DNA of 21,438 bases from SIAF01 sp046152955 (GTDB lineage: Bacteria > Planctomycetota > Planctomycetia > Planctomycetales > Planctomycetaceae). Below, piece after piece: positions 1-6,736 of this stretch; the first letter of the stretch is position 1; each line of letters opens with the position of its first letter. The translations under genes were made by a program, and so were the position numbers. Under the pieces are notes generated by a model. The model saw only the letters and a program-made list of their open reading frames with translations. It did no database searches and was not told the origin of the DNA. The stretch is taken from contig JBJXGA010000497.1 in NCBI GenBank assembly GCA_046152955.1, positions 1 to 21,438 of the forward strand, written 5' to 3'.

Positions 1-831
1 GACCGATTCGTCGTCGCGGTCCATCCCCCCGACGATTGGAAGCGACGCTTGCGGACCGGTAAAACGGTGCTGGTGATCGTTCCTGGAGAAGACGAGACCG
101 CCAGTGAATATTGGTTCGATGGAACCAAGCCGGAAGGGATCCTGGCGCGGCGTTCCGCCGACGACGTGCTTCAGCGGGCGGCCGGCCGCCAGGATGTGTT
201 GTCGTCAGCGGATCGCTCCTGGGACGAACCGGGAGGGCGGTATATCGATTTTCTCGTCCCCGGATTGCTGGGGATGAGTCTGATGGGGGGCGGCCTGTGG
301 GGGGTCGGCTTCGTCACGGTTGATTTACGGATTCGTAAATTGCTCAAGCGCTTTTTGGCGACTCCCATGCGCCGCGGCGATTTTCTGGCGGGCATTATGA
401 TCAGCCGCCTGGTGTTCCTGGCGCCGGAGATGGTGGTGCTGCTGCTCTTCTCGCGAGTCGCGTTCGGGGTCGTCGTGCATGGCAGCCTCTGGAGCATGTC
501 GTTGTTGATCCTGCTGGGGGCGTTCACGTTCGCCGGGATTGGCCTGTTGGTGGCCAGCCGCGCCAAGACCCTCGAGGCGGTCTCCGGGCTGATGAATCTG
601 GTGATGCTCCCGATGTGGATTCTGTCGGGAATCTTCTTTTCCTCCGAACGCTTCCCCGCGATGGCGCAGCCGATCATCAAGGCGCTCCCTCTCACGCTGC
701 TGATCGACGCGCTCCGCGCAATCAGCCAGGAAGGAGCGACCCTCGTGTCGCAGCTTCCGCAGATCGCGGGCCTGATCCTCTGGGGCGGAGTGACGTTTGT
801 GACGGCGCTCAAGATCTTTCGGTGGAATTGA
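1..831 (+). CDS. ABC-2 type transporter permease, 5' end cut by window
   Basis: The reading frame is open from the first base, so the N-terminus lies outside the window; 276 residues are visible. The first ~80 visible residues are soluble, which fits the large extracytoplasmic loop of ABC-2 permeases between membrane helices 1 and 2. About five hydrophobic segments follow, starting at the stretch containing DFLVPGLLGMSLMGGG. A cytoplasmic turn with KRFLATPMRRGDFL is typical of ABC-2 export permeases, as is the C-terminal segment with MLPMWILSGIFFSSERFP. The role would be the membrane half of an ATP-driven exporter of drug, lipid or polysaccharide type; the substrate cannot be told. The ATPase partner is presumably upstream, outside the window. 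A weak hairpin at 873-891 lies downstream but has no T tract. Confidence 0.9.
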   Translation, partial: DRFVVAVHPPDDWKRRLRTGKTVLVIVPGEDETASEYWFDGTKPEGILARRSADDVLQRAAGRQDVLSSADRSWDEPGGRYIDFLVPGLLGMSLMGGGLWGVGFVTVDLRIRKLLKRFLATPMRRGDFLAGIMISRLVFLAPEMVVLLLFSRVAFGVVVHGSLWSMSLLILLGAFTFAGIGLLVASRAKTLEAVSGLMNLVMLPMWILSGIFFSSERFPAMAQPIIKALPLTLLIDALRAISQEGATLVSQLPQIAGLILWGGVTFVTALKIFRWN

Positions 832-1013
832 GCCCGCGTTTAGCGAACATTAGCACTCCTGTCGGACAAGCGCGACCGAATCGATTGGTCGTCGAGCACG
901 GAAGATGTCTCACCTAAACTCGGCCAATTCCTTTTTATCGATTCTGCTTGACGGCACATGAGGTGATTAAACGGCCAAATAGTCGGATGCATGTTGACGA
1001 GCTCCTACCGCCT

Positions 1014-1120
1014 CCACTCAGCTTGCCTGAGTGGTGCGCCGCCTGACCGCTACCAGGCAAGGAAACGAAAACCGTCCGCTCTCCGTCGAGCTTGCCTCGA
1101 CGGGAGCACGCCTCGCGCAA
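1014..1120 (+). repeat. Paired-hairpin repeat, copy A
   Basis: Hairpin 1 (1014-1034) has arms CCACTCAG and CTGAGTGG around the loop CTTGC. Forty-eight bases later hairpin 2 (1083-1103) has arms CCGTCGAG and CTCGACGG around the same loop CTTGC. The block ends with a conserved tail to 1120. The whole unit recurs in inverted orientation at 1643-1748, where 43 of the last 44 bases are identical. Two 8-bp stems with the same 5-base loop and a spacer of fixed length resemble REP/REPIN-type elements, which are spread by a transposase acting elsewhere in the genome. That comparison is by architecture only. Confidence 0.75.
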
Positions 1121-1482
1121 AGTCGGCGCTGTCGCGCGGCGCAGCGTGGATCGGGGAGAAGTCTTGTAGTGGCGTGGCGTGGCGAGATTCAATCGGGGAG
1201 GGACGCACCAGCATTTCGCTTGCGATTCTTAATCATGGGAAGTGATAATCGCCACCAGCCGGCGCTGGCCCGTTGAACAAACCGAACCGAATCACTTCCA
1301 AATGGCGCACCTATGCCACGTCCTGCGCCCCTTTACGACAGGGATCGAAAATGCACCTCATGCCATTGCGGTGATGCTGTTCAATAACCTGGCGCATGCA
1401 CATGGAGGGATTCCTGTCTACCGTCCCAGCTTCTACGTTGGAACATTCGGGAATTTTGATCGCGGAGCGCTCAGCATTAGAA

Positions 1483-1608
1483 TTAAGCGCGGATGATCTT
1501 CACGTCGTCAATGCCCATGGATGATCTTGTTTTAAATCCGACACTCCCTGGGTCCGGCTGTTCGTCCAATTTCCCGTAGTCTTGCAATTGGTTGTAGAGC
1601 TGCATCCC
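1483..1608 (-). pseudogene. C-terminal remnant of a probable concanavalin/LamG-like protein
   Basis: The minus strand encodes about 41 residues ending at the stop at 1483-1485. The ending contains PDPGSVGFKTRSSMGIDDVK, which resembles the last beta strands of LamG or 3-keto-disaccharide-hydrolase-like jelly-roll domains (a G-x-IGF-x-T-x-S...IDDVKI pattern). Upstream the frame runs straight into the paired-hairpin repeat at 1643-1748 and then into sequence with no domain resemblance, so the rest of the gene is missing. It is most likely debris of a gene truncated at or near the repeat. The family assignment rests on one short motif and is tentative. Confidence 0.35.
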
Positions 1609-1642
1609 CGAAGGAAGTCGACCATGCAGAGGAGTGCTGCTG

Positions 1643-1748
1643 TTGCGCGAGGCGTGCTTCCGTCGAGGCAAGCTCGACGGAGAGCGATTGTTCATTGACC
1701 ATGAAATGGTAGCTGTCCGGCATCGCTCCGCTGAGGCGAGCTCAGCGG
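1643..1748 (-). repeat. Paired-hairpin repeat, copy B (inverted)
   Basis: This is the inverted partner of the element at 1014-1120. Read on the minus strand, hairpin 1 (1748-1728) has arms CCGCTGAG and CTCAGCGG around the loop CTCGC. Hairpin 2 (1680-1660) has arms CCGTCGAG and CTCGACGG around CTTGC. The spacer is 47 bases, against 48 in copy A. Compared with copy A, the first stem differs at two positions on each arm and both changes are compensated, so pairing is kept. This argues that the fold itself is selected or is needed for propagation. The repeat is translatable in several frames but shows no sign of being a gene. Confidence 0.75.
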
Positions 1749-1919
1749 TGGCGGGAGTCAGACGCCTCGTGACTGCCGTAAGTCCTCGGAAGACTGATCG
1801 GAGGTCGCCTTCACACAGGTCAGCGGGGTACTGGCGCGACCCAAACTCATACCCATCAACGCCGAGTAACGAAATTGAACCGGCGCTGCGGTAAAGAGAA
1901 GTGCGGCGGCCGAACAACT

Positions 1920-3086
1920 CTACCTCAGCGCCGCGGCGATCGCATTCGAGGCGCGGGCCAGGTAGCTGCCATGCGGCTCTTGGGGCTGCGTGGTGAGCAG
2001 GATCGCATAGGCCCCGCGGTCCGGATCGATCCACATCACGGTGCCGGTGGCCCCCCAATGACCGTAGGTGCGCGGCCCCAGGAAGTCGCCGAAGTTGGCG
2101 CTGTGTGCCGGCCAGTTCAGTCGCCAGCCCAATCCCCAGGGACGGCATCTCCGTTCGTCGGGAGGGACGTCGGCCATTGCCTCCAGTTGATTTCGCGTGG
2201 CGGCGCGCACGGCGGCAGTGCACAGCACCTGTCCGGTCGGGCCGAAGCCTTCATTAATCAGCATACTGGCGAATTTTCCCAAATCGGCCGGAGTCGTCAG
2301 CAGTCCTCCCCAGGGAACTCCGAGTTGGCGCCAATAGCGAGTGTTCCAGTTCCAGGTGGTCGCCTGCTGCTGCTCTTCGGGAAGGCGGATTTCGGCAATC
2401 CGCTGCACTTTGGGAGACGGTCCCTCAAACCAACTTGCCGGCGCCCCCAGCGCGGTGTCGGTCATCTCCAATGGATCGAAGAGCTCATCCTGCAGGAACT
2501 GGGAGCAGGTCTTGCCGCTTACCTGGTGGATCACTTCTCCCAGCATGGCGAACCCGGTGCTTTGATACTGCACTCCTCGGCCGGGAAGAAAATCGAGCGG
2601 CAATCCGCAGGTTCCCTCCACGAACGCCGACAGCGGCGCCCCCGCCGCGCGGAGTTCGACGTTATTGGGAAGCATGTCGGGGAGTCCCGAGGTGTGCGTC
2701 AACAGATGGCGGAGAGTCACCGCATGCTTGCCGTGCTTTCCAAACGCGGGCACGAATCGTTCCACCCGATCGTCCAGTGCGAGTAGCCCTCGTTCCGCCA
2801 GAAGCAGAACTCCGGTGGCGACGATCGGTTTGGTGATTGACGCAATCAGAAAGATCGCGTCGGGGCCGATCGGCGGAGCATCGGGAGCGGGGCGCGCGCG
2901 GCCAAACAGGTGGGGACCGGTGGAGACGCCGCCGTTGCCCACCTGCACTCCCGCCGCGGGAAGGTGTCCGGCGTCGCACCAGCCTTGAATTAAATCCAGC
3001 GCGCGGTCCCAGCGCTGCTTGTCGAAGCACTTGTTGAAGGCAGAGTCGTCCTGGCGGACCGTTTGCGGTGGATAGCGGTAGGTCAT
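1920..3086 (-). CDS. Beta-lactamase-fold serine hydrolase (class C/esterase-like)
   Basis: 388 residues, the usual size for the Beta-lactamase (PF00144) family of penicillin-binding-protein-like esterases and DD-peptidases. The catalytic SxxK motif is S83-I-T-K86. The second motif is Y174-Q-S176, in the place of YxN/YxS. The third is H343-W-G-A-T-G, in the place of the KTG/HxG box. LLTHTSGLPD (residues 128-137) is a family signature. No clear signal peptide is seen, so a cytoplasmic esterase or hydrolase acting on a small ester or amide is more likely than a cell-wall enzyme; the substrate is unknown. An AAAGGA lies about 11 bases upstream of the ATG. It is transcribed away from the STAS gene's 3' end, with about 120 bases between. 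Confidence 0.9.
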   Translation of the reverse strand: MTYRYPPQTVRQDDSAFNKCFDKQRWDRALDLIQGWCDAGHLPAAGVQVGNGGVSTGPHLFGRARPAPDAPPIGPDAIFLIASITKPIVATGVLLLAERGLLALDDRVERFVPAFGKHGKHAVTLRHLLTHTSGLPDMLPNNVELRAAGAPLSAFVEGTCGLPLDFLPGRGVQYQSTGFAMLGEVIHQVSGKTCSQFLQDELFDPLEMTDTALGAPASWFEGPSPKVQRIAEIRLPEEQQQATTWNWNTRYWRQLGVPWGGLLTTPADLGKFASMLINEGFGPTGQVLCTAAVRAATRNQLEAMADVPPDERRCRPWGLGWRLNWPAHSANFGDFLGPRTYGHWGATGTVMWIDPDRGAYAILLTTQPQEPHGSYLARASNAIAAALR

Positions 3087-3169
3087 GGGTGGGGCGTCCT
3101 TTCATGGAAAGAACACCAGGATACACCATCCGCCTCGTCCTGGACACCACACGTCGCCGCACCACACCA

Positions 3170-3200
3170 CGTCGCGGAATGGGGCAAAAACTCCGCGACG
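3170..3200 (-). terminator. 9-bp stem-loop after the STAS gene
   Basis: A perfect 9-bp inverted repeat (arms CGTCGCGGA and TCCGCGACG, 13-base loop) starts 10 bases beyond the STAS stop codon and lies before the hydrolase gene on the same strand. The position fits a transcription end or an mRNA 3' stabiliser. No T tract follows on the minus strand, so it is not a classical intrinsic terminator. Confidence 0.35.
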
Positions 3201-3210
3201 CGGGGGGCGG

Positions 3211-3537
3211 CTACATCACGAGTTCGTGGACTTCGAAGACCTGATCCAGACTGGTGATGGAGAGCACTTCGCGCACGTCGTCCGAAGGGTTGTACAGGTG
3301 GACCTTGATCCCCATTCGCCGAAGCGACGCCAGAAGGCCCAGCATGCCGCTGGGGACATAGCGCACGCCTGTCAGATCGAAGGCAAGAATTTTGCAATCA
3401 TGCAATGCGAGCAACTCGACAATCTCCTGGCGGCACTCGCTCAGGTCGATCTGATCCAGGAATTCGGCGCCGCCGAATCCAACAACGGTCAAGGGACCGG
3501 TTTCGTACACTCGTAACACATCGTGATGCGTAGGCAA
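3211..3537 (-). CDS. STAS-domain protein (anti-sigma-factor-antagonist-like)
   Basis: A 108-residue single STAS domain. I chose the TTG at 3537 because the protein then begins where the family begins, and a GAGGAGAG box sits about 6-8 bases upstream; the longer open frame adds 53 residues with no domain likeness. The core helix-strand region FDLTGVRYVPSGMLGLLASL (residues 53-72) matches the segment that carries the phosphoacceptor Ser in SpoIIAA-type antagonists. At the canonical D-S-S-G position the sequence reads V61-P62-S63-G64, so the usual Asp-Ser pair is replaced and phosphorylation, if any, would have to use S63. No anti-sigma kinase lies nearby, so the partner is elsewhere. It probably acts in the cytosol by protein-protein binding. 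Confidence 0.85.
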   Translation of the reverse strand: MPTHHDVLRVYETGPLTVVGFGGAEFLDQIDLSECRQEIVELLALHDCKILAFDLTGVRYVPSGMLGLLASLRRMGIKVHLYNPSDDVREVLSITSLDQVFEVHELVM

Positions 3538-3582
3538 GATCAACTCTCCTCGATTCTCGGAAGCCGGGGATCGTCTCCCAGA

Positions 3583-3598
3583 GATTGTCGCGACAATC
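3583..3598. promoter_or_regulatory. 16-bp perfect palindrome upstream of STAS gene
   Basis: GATTGTCGCGACAATC is a perfect 16-bp palindrome centred about 53 bases upstream of the TTG start of the STAS gene, a fitting place for a dimeric repressor or activator site. About 0.3 perfect 16-bp palindromes are expected by chance in a window of this size, so this is suggestive only. No regulator gene is adjacent. Confidence 0.3.
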
Positions 3599-3794
3599 CC
3601 CAATGGACACGCAAAGGAGGAACCGGTTCGGTCCTCTGGCTCCCCAGCATGGTTTCCAGCATTCATACGTCGCCACCAGCGACAAAGCTCAAACAATTCT
3701 ACGTGCCGAAGAGAGAATTCTTAGACGAGCATTTTTGGGGCCAAATGCGGGGGAATCGCCGGTCGGGAACTGCAACCAATTGCAAGATAGCGGC

Positions 3795-5219
3795 TTAGGG
3801 CGTTTTCTCAGGGAGTTCCAAAAGTTTCCACAGGCGCTGCAAGCGTTGCCACGACTCTGGTGTCCCGGAATTCCACAGACCTTTGCGGTATTCCCACAGC
3901 GGAGTGAGTTGTTCCGCCTCGTGGCACGCCCGGAGCGCACGCTGCAGATCGCCATCGCTGGCGACCAGCCGGGCGAACTGAGTCTGTTTCGGAAACGTGT
4001 CGAGCGGCTGTCGCCCCAGCAGTTGTTTCTGCCGATCCTTGTCCACCGTGAGCGAGCGACACTCCATGCGATAACCCAGCGGAAACGCATCGAGGTCGCG
4101 GAAGGACCATTCCACGGCACGGTCGCTCAACAGTTCTCCGTTGGTGGACAGGATCCGACCGGGAGCCGAAAGCGTGTAGTGCATCCGCCGCGGAGGAGCC
4201 AGCAGCCGCGCGTAGTACAATCCCACGATCCGCGTCACCAGTCCCCACACATGCTGTTCAAACTCCTTGGTTCCTCCGAACCGCTCGTCGCAGAATTTCT
4301 TGAACAGCTTTTCGAAGCGCTGTTGCTGTGCCGCGGCCTGGTCGGGAGACGTGGCGTTCCCGTCGTCGTTCAGAGCCGAGAGGATCCGATCCAATTCCTC
4401 CGCCGGCAGGGGACGACCGTCGGGGCGCCGGACATGCTTTTGCAGAAGTTGTCGCAGGAAATCGCGGACCGCTTGCGTCCACTCCTCCAGCGCCAGCGGG
4501 TTCCCCCCCGGATCGGTCAGGACCAAACCGAAGGGGAGGCACAGATCGGCGAAGCGCCGCGACATGCGATCTGCATCGTTCAGTTCCCGCCGGGCGCCAG
4601 AGGCGTAAAATTCCAGTGCGGCGGCGGTCAACCACGCTTTTCCATCGCTTCGTCCCCAGTCGGCCAGCGAGGAGATATCGCAGGCTTCCTCCAAGTCCTC
4701 CTTTAACACCGTCGTCGCCAGTTCGACCGCCAATTCCGACAGTTCCTCGCAAGCCCGTTTCAGATCGGGCAAGGAGACCGAATCGGTCAGGGTTTCATTC
4801 CAGCGATGCTCGGTGACGAACACAAAATCGAGCCGCTCGGTCGCGACGACCAGCTTGCCTGGAGGAATCCCCGCGGGCGGTTTGGCGAAGAACGTCGCCG
4901 GGAGGTTCGCCGCCGACTCGAACTCGCCATCCGCGACGAAATACGGGTGTTCGCTATCGGCCGGAAAATCCGGAAGATCGGCGATCGCTCTGGGCCACCG
5001 TTCGGGAGGACGTTCTTTCGAAGCGGTCATGCGGCGCCACAGCGCCGGGTGCTGCGCTTCCTGCGGCGTCTCGTCGCGCGGCTGAAAGACAGCCCGAGTC
5101 ACCTTTCCATCCGCGTGCCACTGCGTCTCGGCGCGATACACATGCTGCCCGCAACCTGGCAGCCCGCACACGAGCCAGACAATCGGTACAATTCGCAAGG
5201 GAGCAGATCGATTGATCAT
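3795..5219 (-). CDS. Large lipoprotein of unknown function
   Basis: 474 residues from the ATG at 5219. The start was chosen because it gives a lipoprotein signal: an Arg-containing n-region, a hydrophobic core IVPIVWLVCG, and a lipobox LPGC with the lipidated Cys at 23. An upstream ATG at 5267 would bury this signal. The mature part is mostly helical in character and charged. It contains DFVFVTEHRWNETLTDSVSL and a Gln/Arg-rich stretch, but I recognise no domain or catalytic motif. The C-terminal ~100 residues include a repeated RLQRLWKLLE-like helix. It would be anchored in the cytoplasmic or outer membrane. It starts divergently from the sigma-factor gene across a 311-bp gap, so the two may share regulatory DNA. 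Confidence 0.8.
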   Translation of the reverse strand: MINRSAPLRIVPIVWLVCGLPGCGQHVYRAETQWHADGKVTRAVFQPRDETPQEAQHPALWRRMTASKERPPERWPRAIADLPDFPADSEHPYFVADGEFESAANLPATFFAKPPAGIPPGKLVVATERLDFVFVTEHRWNETLTDSVSLPDLKRACEELSELAVELATTVLKEDLEEACDISSLADWGRSDGKAWLTAAALEFYASGARRELNDADRMSRRFADLCLPFGLVLTDPGGNPLALEEWTQAVRDFLRQLLQKHVRRPDGRPLPAEELDRILSALNDDGNATSPDQAAAQQQRFEKLFKKFCDERFGGTKEFEQHVWGLVTRIVGLYYARLLAPPRRMHYTLSAPGRILSTNGELLSDRAVEWSFRDLDAFPLGYRMECRSLTVDKDRQKQLLGRQPLDTFPKQTQFARLVASDGDLQRALRACHEAEQLTPLWEYRKGLWNSGTPESWQRLQRLWKLLELPEKTP

Positions 5220-5530
5220 GTGGCACCAGAATAGACCCCATCCGGCTCGCCCACAACGCCGGTCCACGAATCTGATCCCAAACGGGCAGGGAAAATTCCC
5301 GGATTCGTGGGGACACCCACAATCGGACTGGCGGAAGAGTCAAGTCATTTGTTACCCTAGTTCCTGGTGGAGTTGCCGGTTGTGACGCGCGTCGGTCCCT
5401 GCTGTGGCAGGCGACGGTTGGCCGAACGTCGGCGGCTTCACTCCCGCCTAACTCGATTGCGTTCATCAGACGGCAGGCGACGACGGGGGCTCCCCCCCGA
5501 CCGCCGGAATCCGTGACCCCGAGAGCCGGT
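5220..5530. other. Divergent intergenic region, lipoprotein / sigma factor
   Basis: 311 bp between divergent start codons, so it should carry both promoters. No convincing -35/-10 pair is visible, which would fit ECF-type promoters whose consensus I cannot guess here. Visible structure: GGGAA-AA-TTCCC at 5289-5300, an 11-bp direct repeat GGCAGGCGACG at 5406-5416 and 5472-5482, and a G/C-rich hairpin just upstream of the sigma start. None can be assigned a function from sequence alone. Confidence 0.4.
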
Positions 5531-6109
5531 ATGTCGCTGAGCGATTCGGAAATCATGAGCCGCGTGCAGCAGGGGGAAGTTCCCCTGTTTGACCTTTTGG
5601 TCCGTCGTTATCGCGACGCGCTCGTGCAGGTTGCCTGGAGTAAACTGGGGAATGCGGCTTGGGCCGAGGATGTCGTCCAGGAGACGTTTCTGGCCGCGTT
5701 CGCCGCCCGTGACAGCTACCAGCCGCGGTTTGCTTTTCGAACATGGTTGTGGACGATTCTATTGAATCTGTGCCGCCGGCAATGGCGCAGGCGCCAGGAA
5801 CGTCCGCTGGAGCGGGCGCAGTCGCTGGCGGATGACTGGATCAGCGCCGCGCGGGGCGAACCGGCGACGAACGAAACCGGACTGTCGCAGGCGCTCCGCA
5901 CCGAGCGGCGCGAACAGGTGCATCAACTCTTGCTGCAGTTGCCCGAGGCGCAGGCCGACGCCTTGCGCCTGCGGTTCTTGGCCGAGTTGCCGTTTGCGGA
6001 GATCGCACAGACGATGGGTTCCAGCCTGAGCGCGGCCAAGCAGCGCGTGCGGCTGGGGCTGACAGCCATGTCCCGGTTGCTGGGTGAAGACCAGGGAGAC
6101 TTTTCATGA
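5531..6109 (+). CDS. ECF-type RNA polymerase sigma factor
   Basis: 192 residues, typical of extracytoplasmic-function sigma factors. Region 2 spans about residues 20-90: LFDLLVRRYRDALVQVAW, then AEDVVQETFLAAFAARDSY, then the region 2.4-like FAFRTWLWTILLNLCRRQWR that reads the -10 element. Region 4 spans about 132-185 and contains LPEAQADALRLRFLAELPF plus the recognition helix SLSAAKQRVRLGLTAM that reads the -35 element. No region 3 is present, as expected. I prefer the ATG at 5531 (GAGAG upstream); a GTG at 5513 is possible. Its stop overlaps the next gene's start by 4 bases (ATGA), which ties it to the anti-sigma factor. The natural targets are its own operon. Confidence 0.95.
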   Translation: MSLSDSEIMSRVQQGEVPLFDLLVRRYRDALVQVAWSKLGNAAWAEDVVQETFLAAFAARDSYQPRFAFRTWLWTILLNLCRRQWRRRQERPLERAQSLADDWISAARGEPATNETGLSQALRTERREQVHQLLLQLPEAQADALRLRFLAELPFAEIAQTMGSSLSAAKQRVRLGLTAMSRLLGEDQGDFS

Positions 6110-6735
6110 ATTGCGACGTTGCCTTTGAGTTGATGACCGACGTACACGGTTGCGACAACCAGTTGCTGCGGATGCACCTGGAATCCTGCCCGCGCTGCCG
6201 CCAGATGCAGGAAACTCTCTCGCCGGCGCTGGAGTGGCTGGTCGAGCGCGCAGCGCATCCCGGCGAGTCTCGTCCGGAGGTGGAGCGCGTTCCCTGGAAT
6301 CTGGCCGCCAGCGGCCCATTGACCGCTGAAGCGGTTGAGGTGGCGCGGGACTCGGCGCGGGTGTTGTCCGGCCAGCGCGGGCTTCGAGCGATCCGTCCCC
6401 GGCGATGGATGGGTTGCGCGCTGGGGTACGCCGCCTGCTTGCTCGTCGGCGGGGGCTTGGCGCTCGCGTTGGCTCCGGTCCAGAGAAATGCCGCGCTCCC
6501 CGCAGAGGAAACGGCGTGCCGTCGTCTCGAACTGGAGAACTGGTCTGCGCGGAATCGAGCCACCGGAGAGTTGACCAGCCTAATCGCCTCGTGCGCGGCC
6601 TGCCACACCGCTCCCCCGGAACGGGTTGAACCAGTCCAACAGACCAGCGCCTGGAAGAATCCGCCGGCGCTGTGGATTTCGGAAGGGCATCGCGCATCCC
6701 CCACCTACCGAGACCTCCTCCGGGAGACCTCCTGA
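6106..6735 (+). CDS. Membrane anti-sigma factor with zinc-finger start and outer CxxCH motif
   Basis: 209 residues. The N-terminus carries a zinc-binding anti-sigma (ZAS) pattern: C3, H24, C28, C31 within HLESCPRC. A single membrane helix lies at about 101-124 (WMGCALGYAACLLVGGGLAL), after an Arg-rich inner side. The remaining ~85 residues should face the periplasm and contain C163-A-A-C-H167, the c-type heme attachment motif. It should bind and silence the sigma factor encoded just upstream, with release by a signal across the membrane. The 4-base ATGA overlap implies translational coupling. The CxxCH motif is unusual for an anti-sigma factor; it could covalently bind heme, or be a metal-binding or chance motif. 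The next gene also encodes CxxCH motifs. Confidence 0.85.
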   Translation: MNCDVAFELMTDVHGCDNQLLRMHLESCPRCRQMQETLSPALEWLVERAAHPGESRPEVERVPWNLAASGPLTAEAVEVARDSARVLSGQRGLRAIRPRRWMGCALGYAACLLVGGGLALALAPVQRNAALPAEETACRRLELENWSARNRATGELTSLIASCAACHTAPPERVEPVQQTSAWKNPPALWISEGHRASPTYRDLLRETS

Positions 6736-6736
6736 C

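Larger units (their letters stand above)
832..1919. other. Gene-poor region with hairpin repeats and gene debris
   Basis: About 1.1 kb between the ABC permease and the serine hydrolase with no intact gene I can support. It contains two inverted copies of a paired-hairpin element and a short C-terminal gene remnant on the minus strand, annotated separately. The open frames across it are short, read through the hairpins in several frames and match no family I know. The stretch 1121-1482 shows nothing recognisable. The region looks like a site of past gene decay and repeat insertion; that is inference from the debris. Confidence 0.6.

Noticed and set aside
873..891. Intrinsic terminator after the ABC permease
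   Set aside because: The stem is short with a G-T pair and no T tract follows; too weak to annotate.
1242..1496. 84-codon plus-strand frame in the gene-poor region, and a competing minus-strand frame across the same bases
   Set aside because: Neither matches a family I know, and there is no ribosome-binding site or operon context; could be old gene debris but cannot be supported.
1875..2786. 303-codon plus-strand frame opposite the serine hydrolase
   Set aside because: The opposite strand carries SxxK, YxS and HxG motifs in the right order; this frame has no likeness to a protein.
6626..6736. Upstream start for the PSD1/DUF1549/DUF1553 protein
   Set aside because: It would overlap the anti-sigma gene and place 37 extra residues before the signal peptide.
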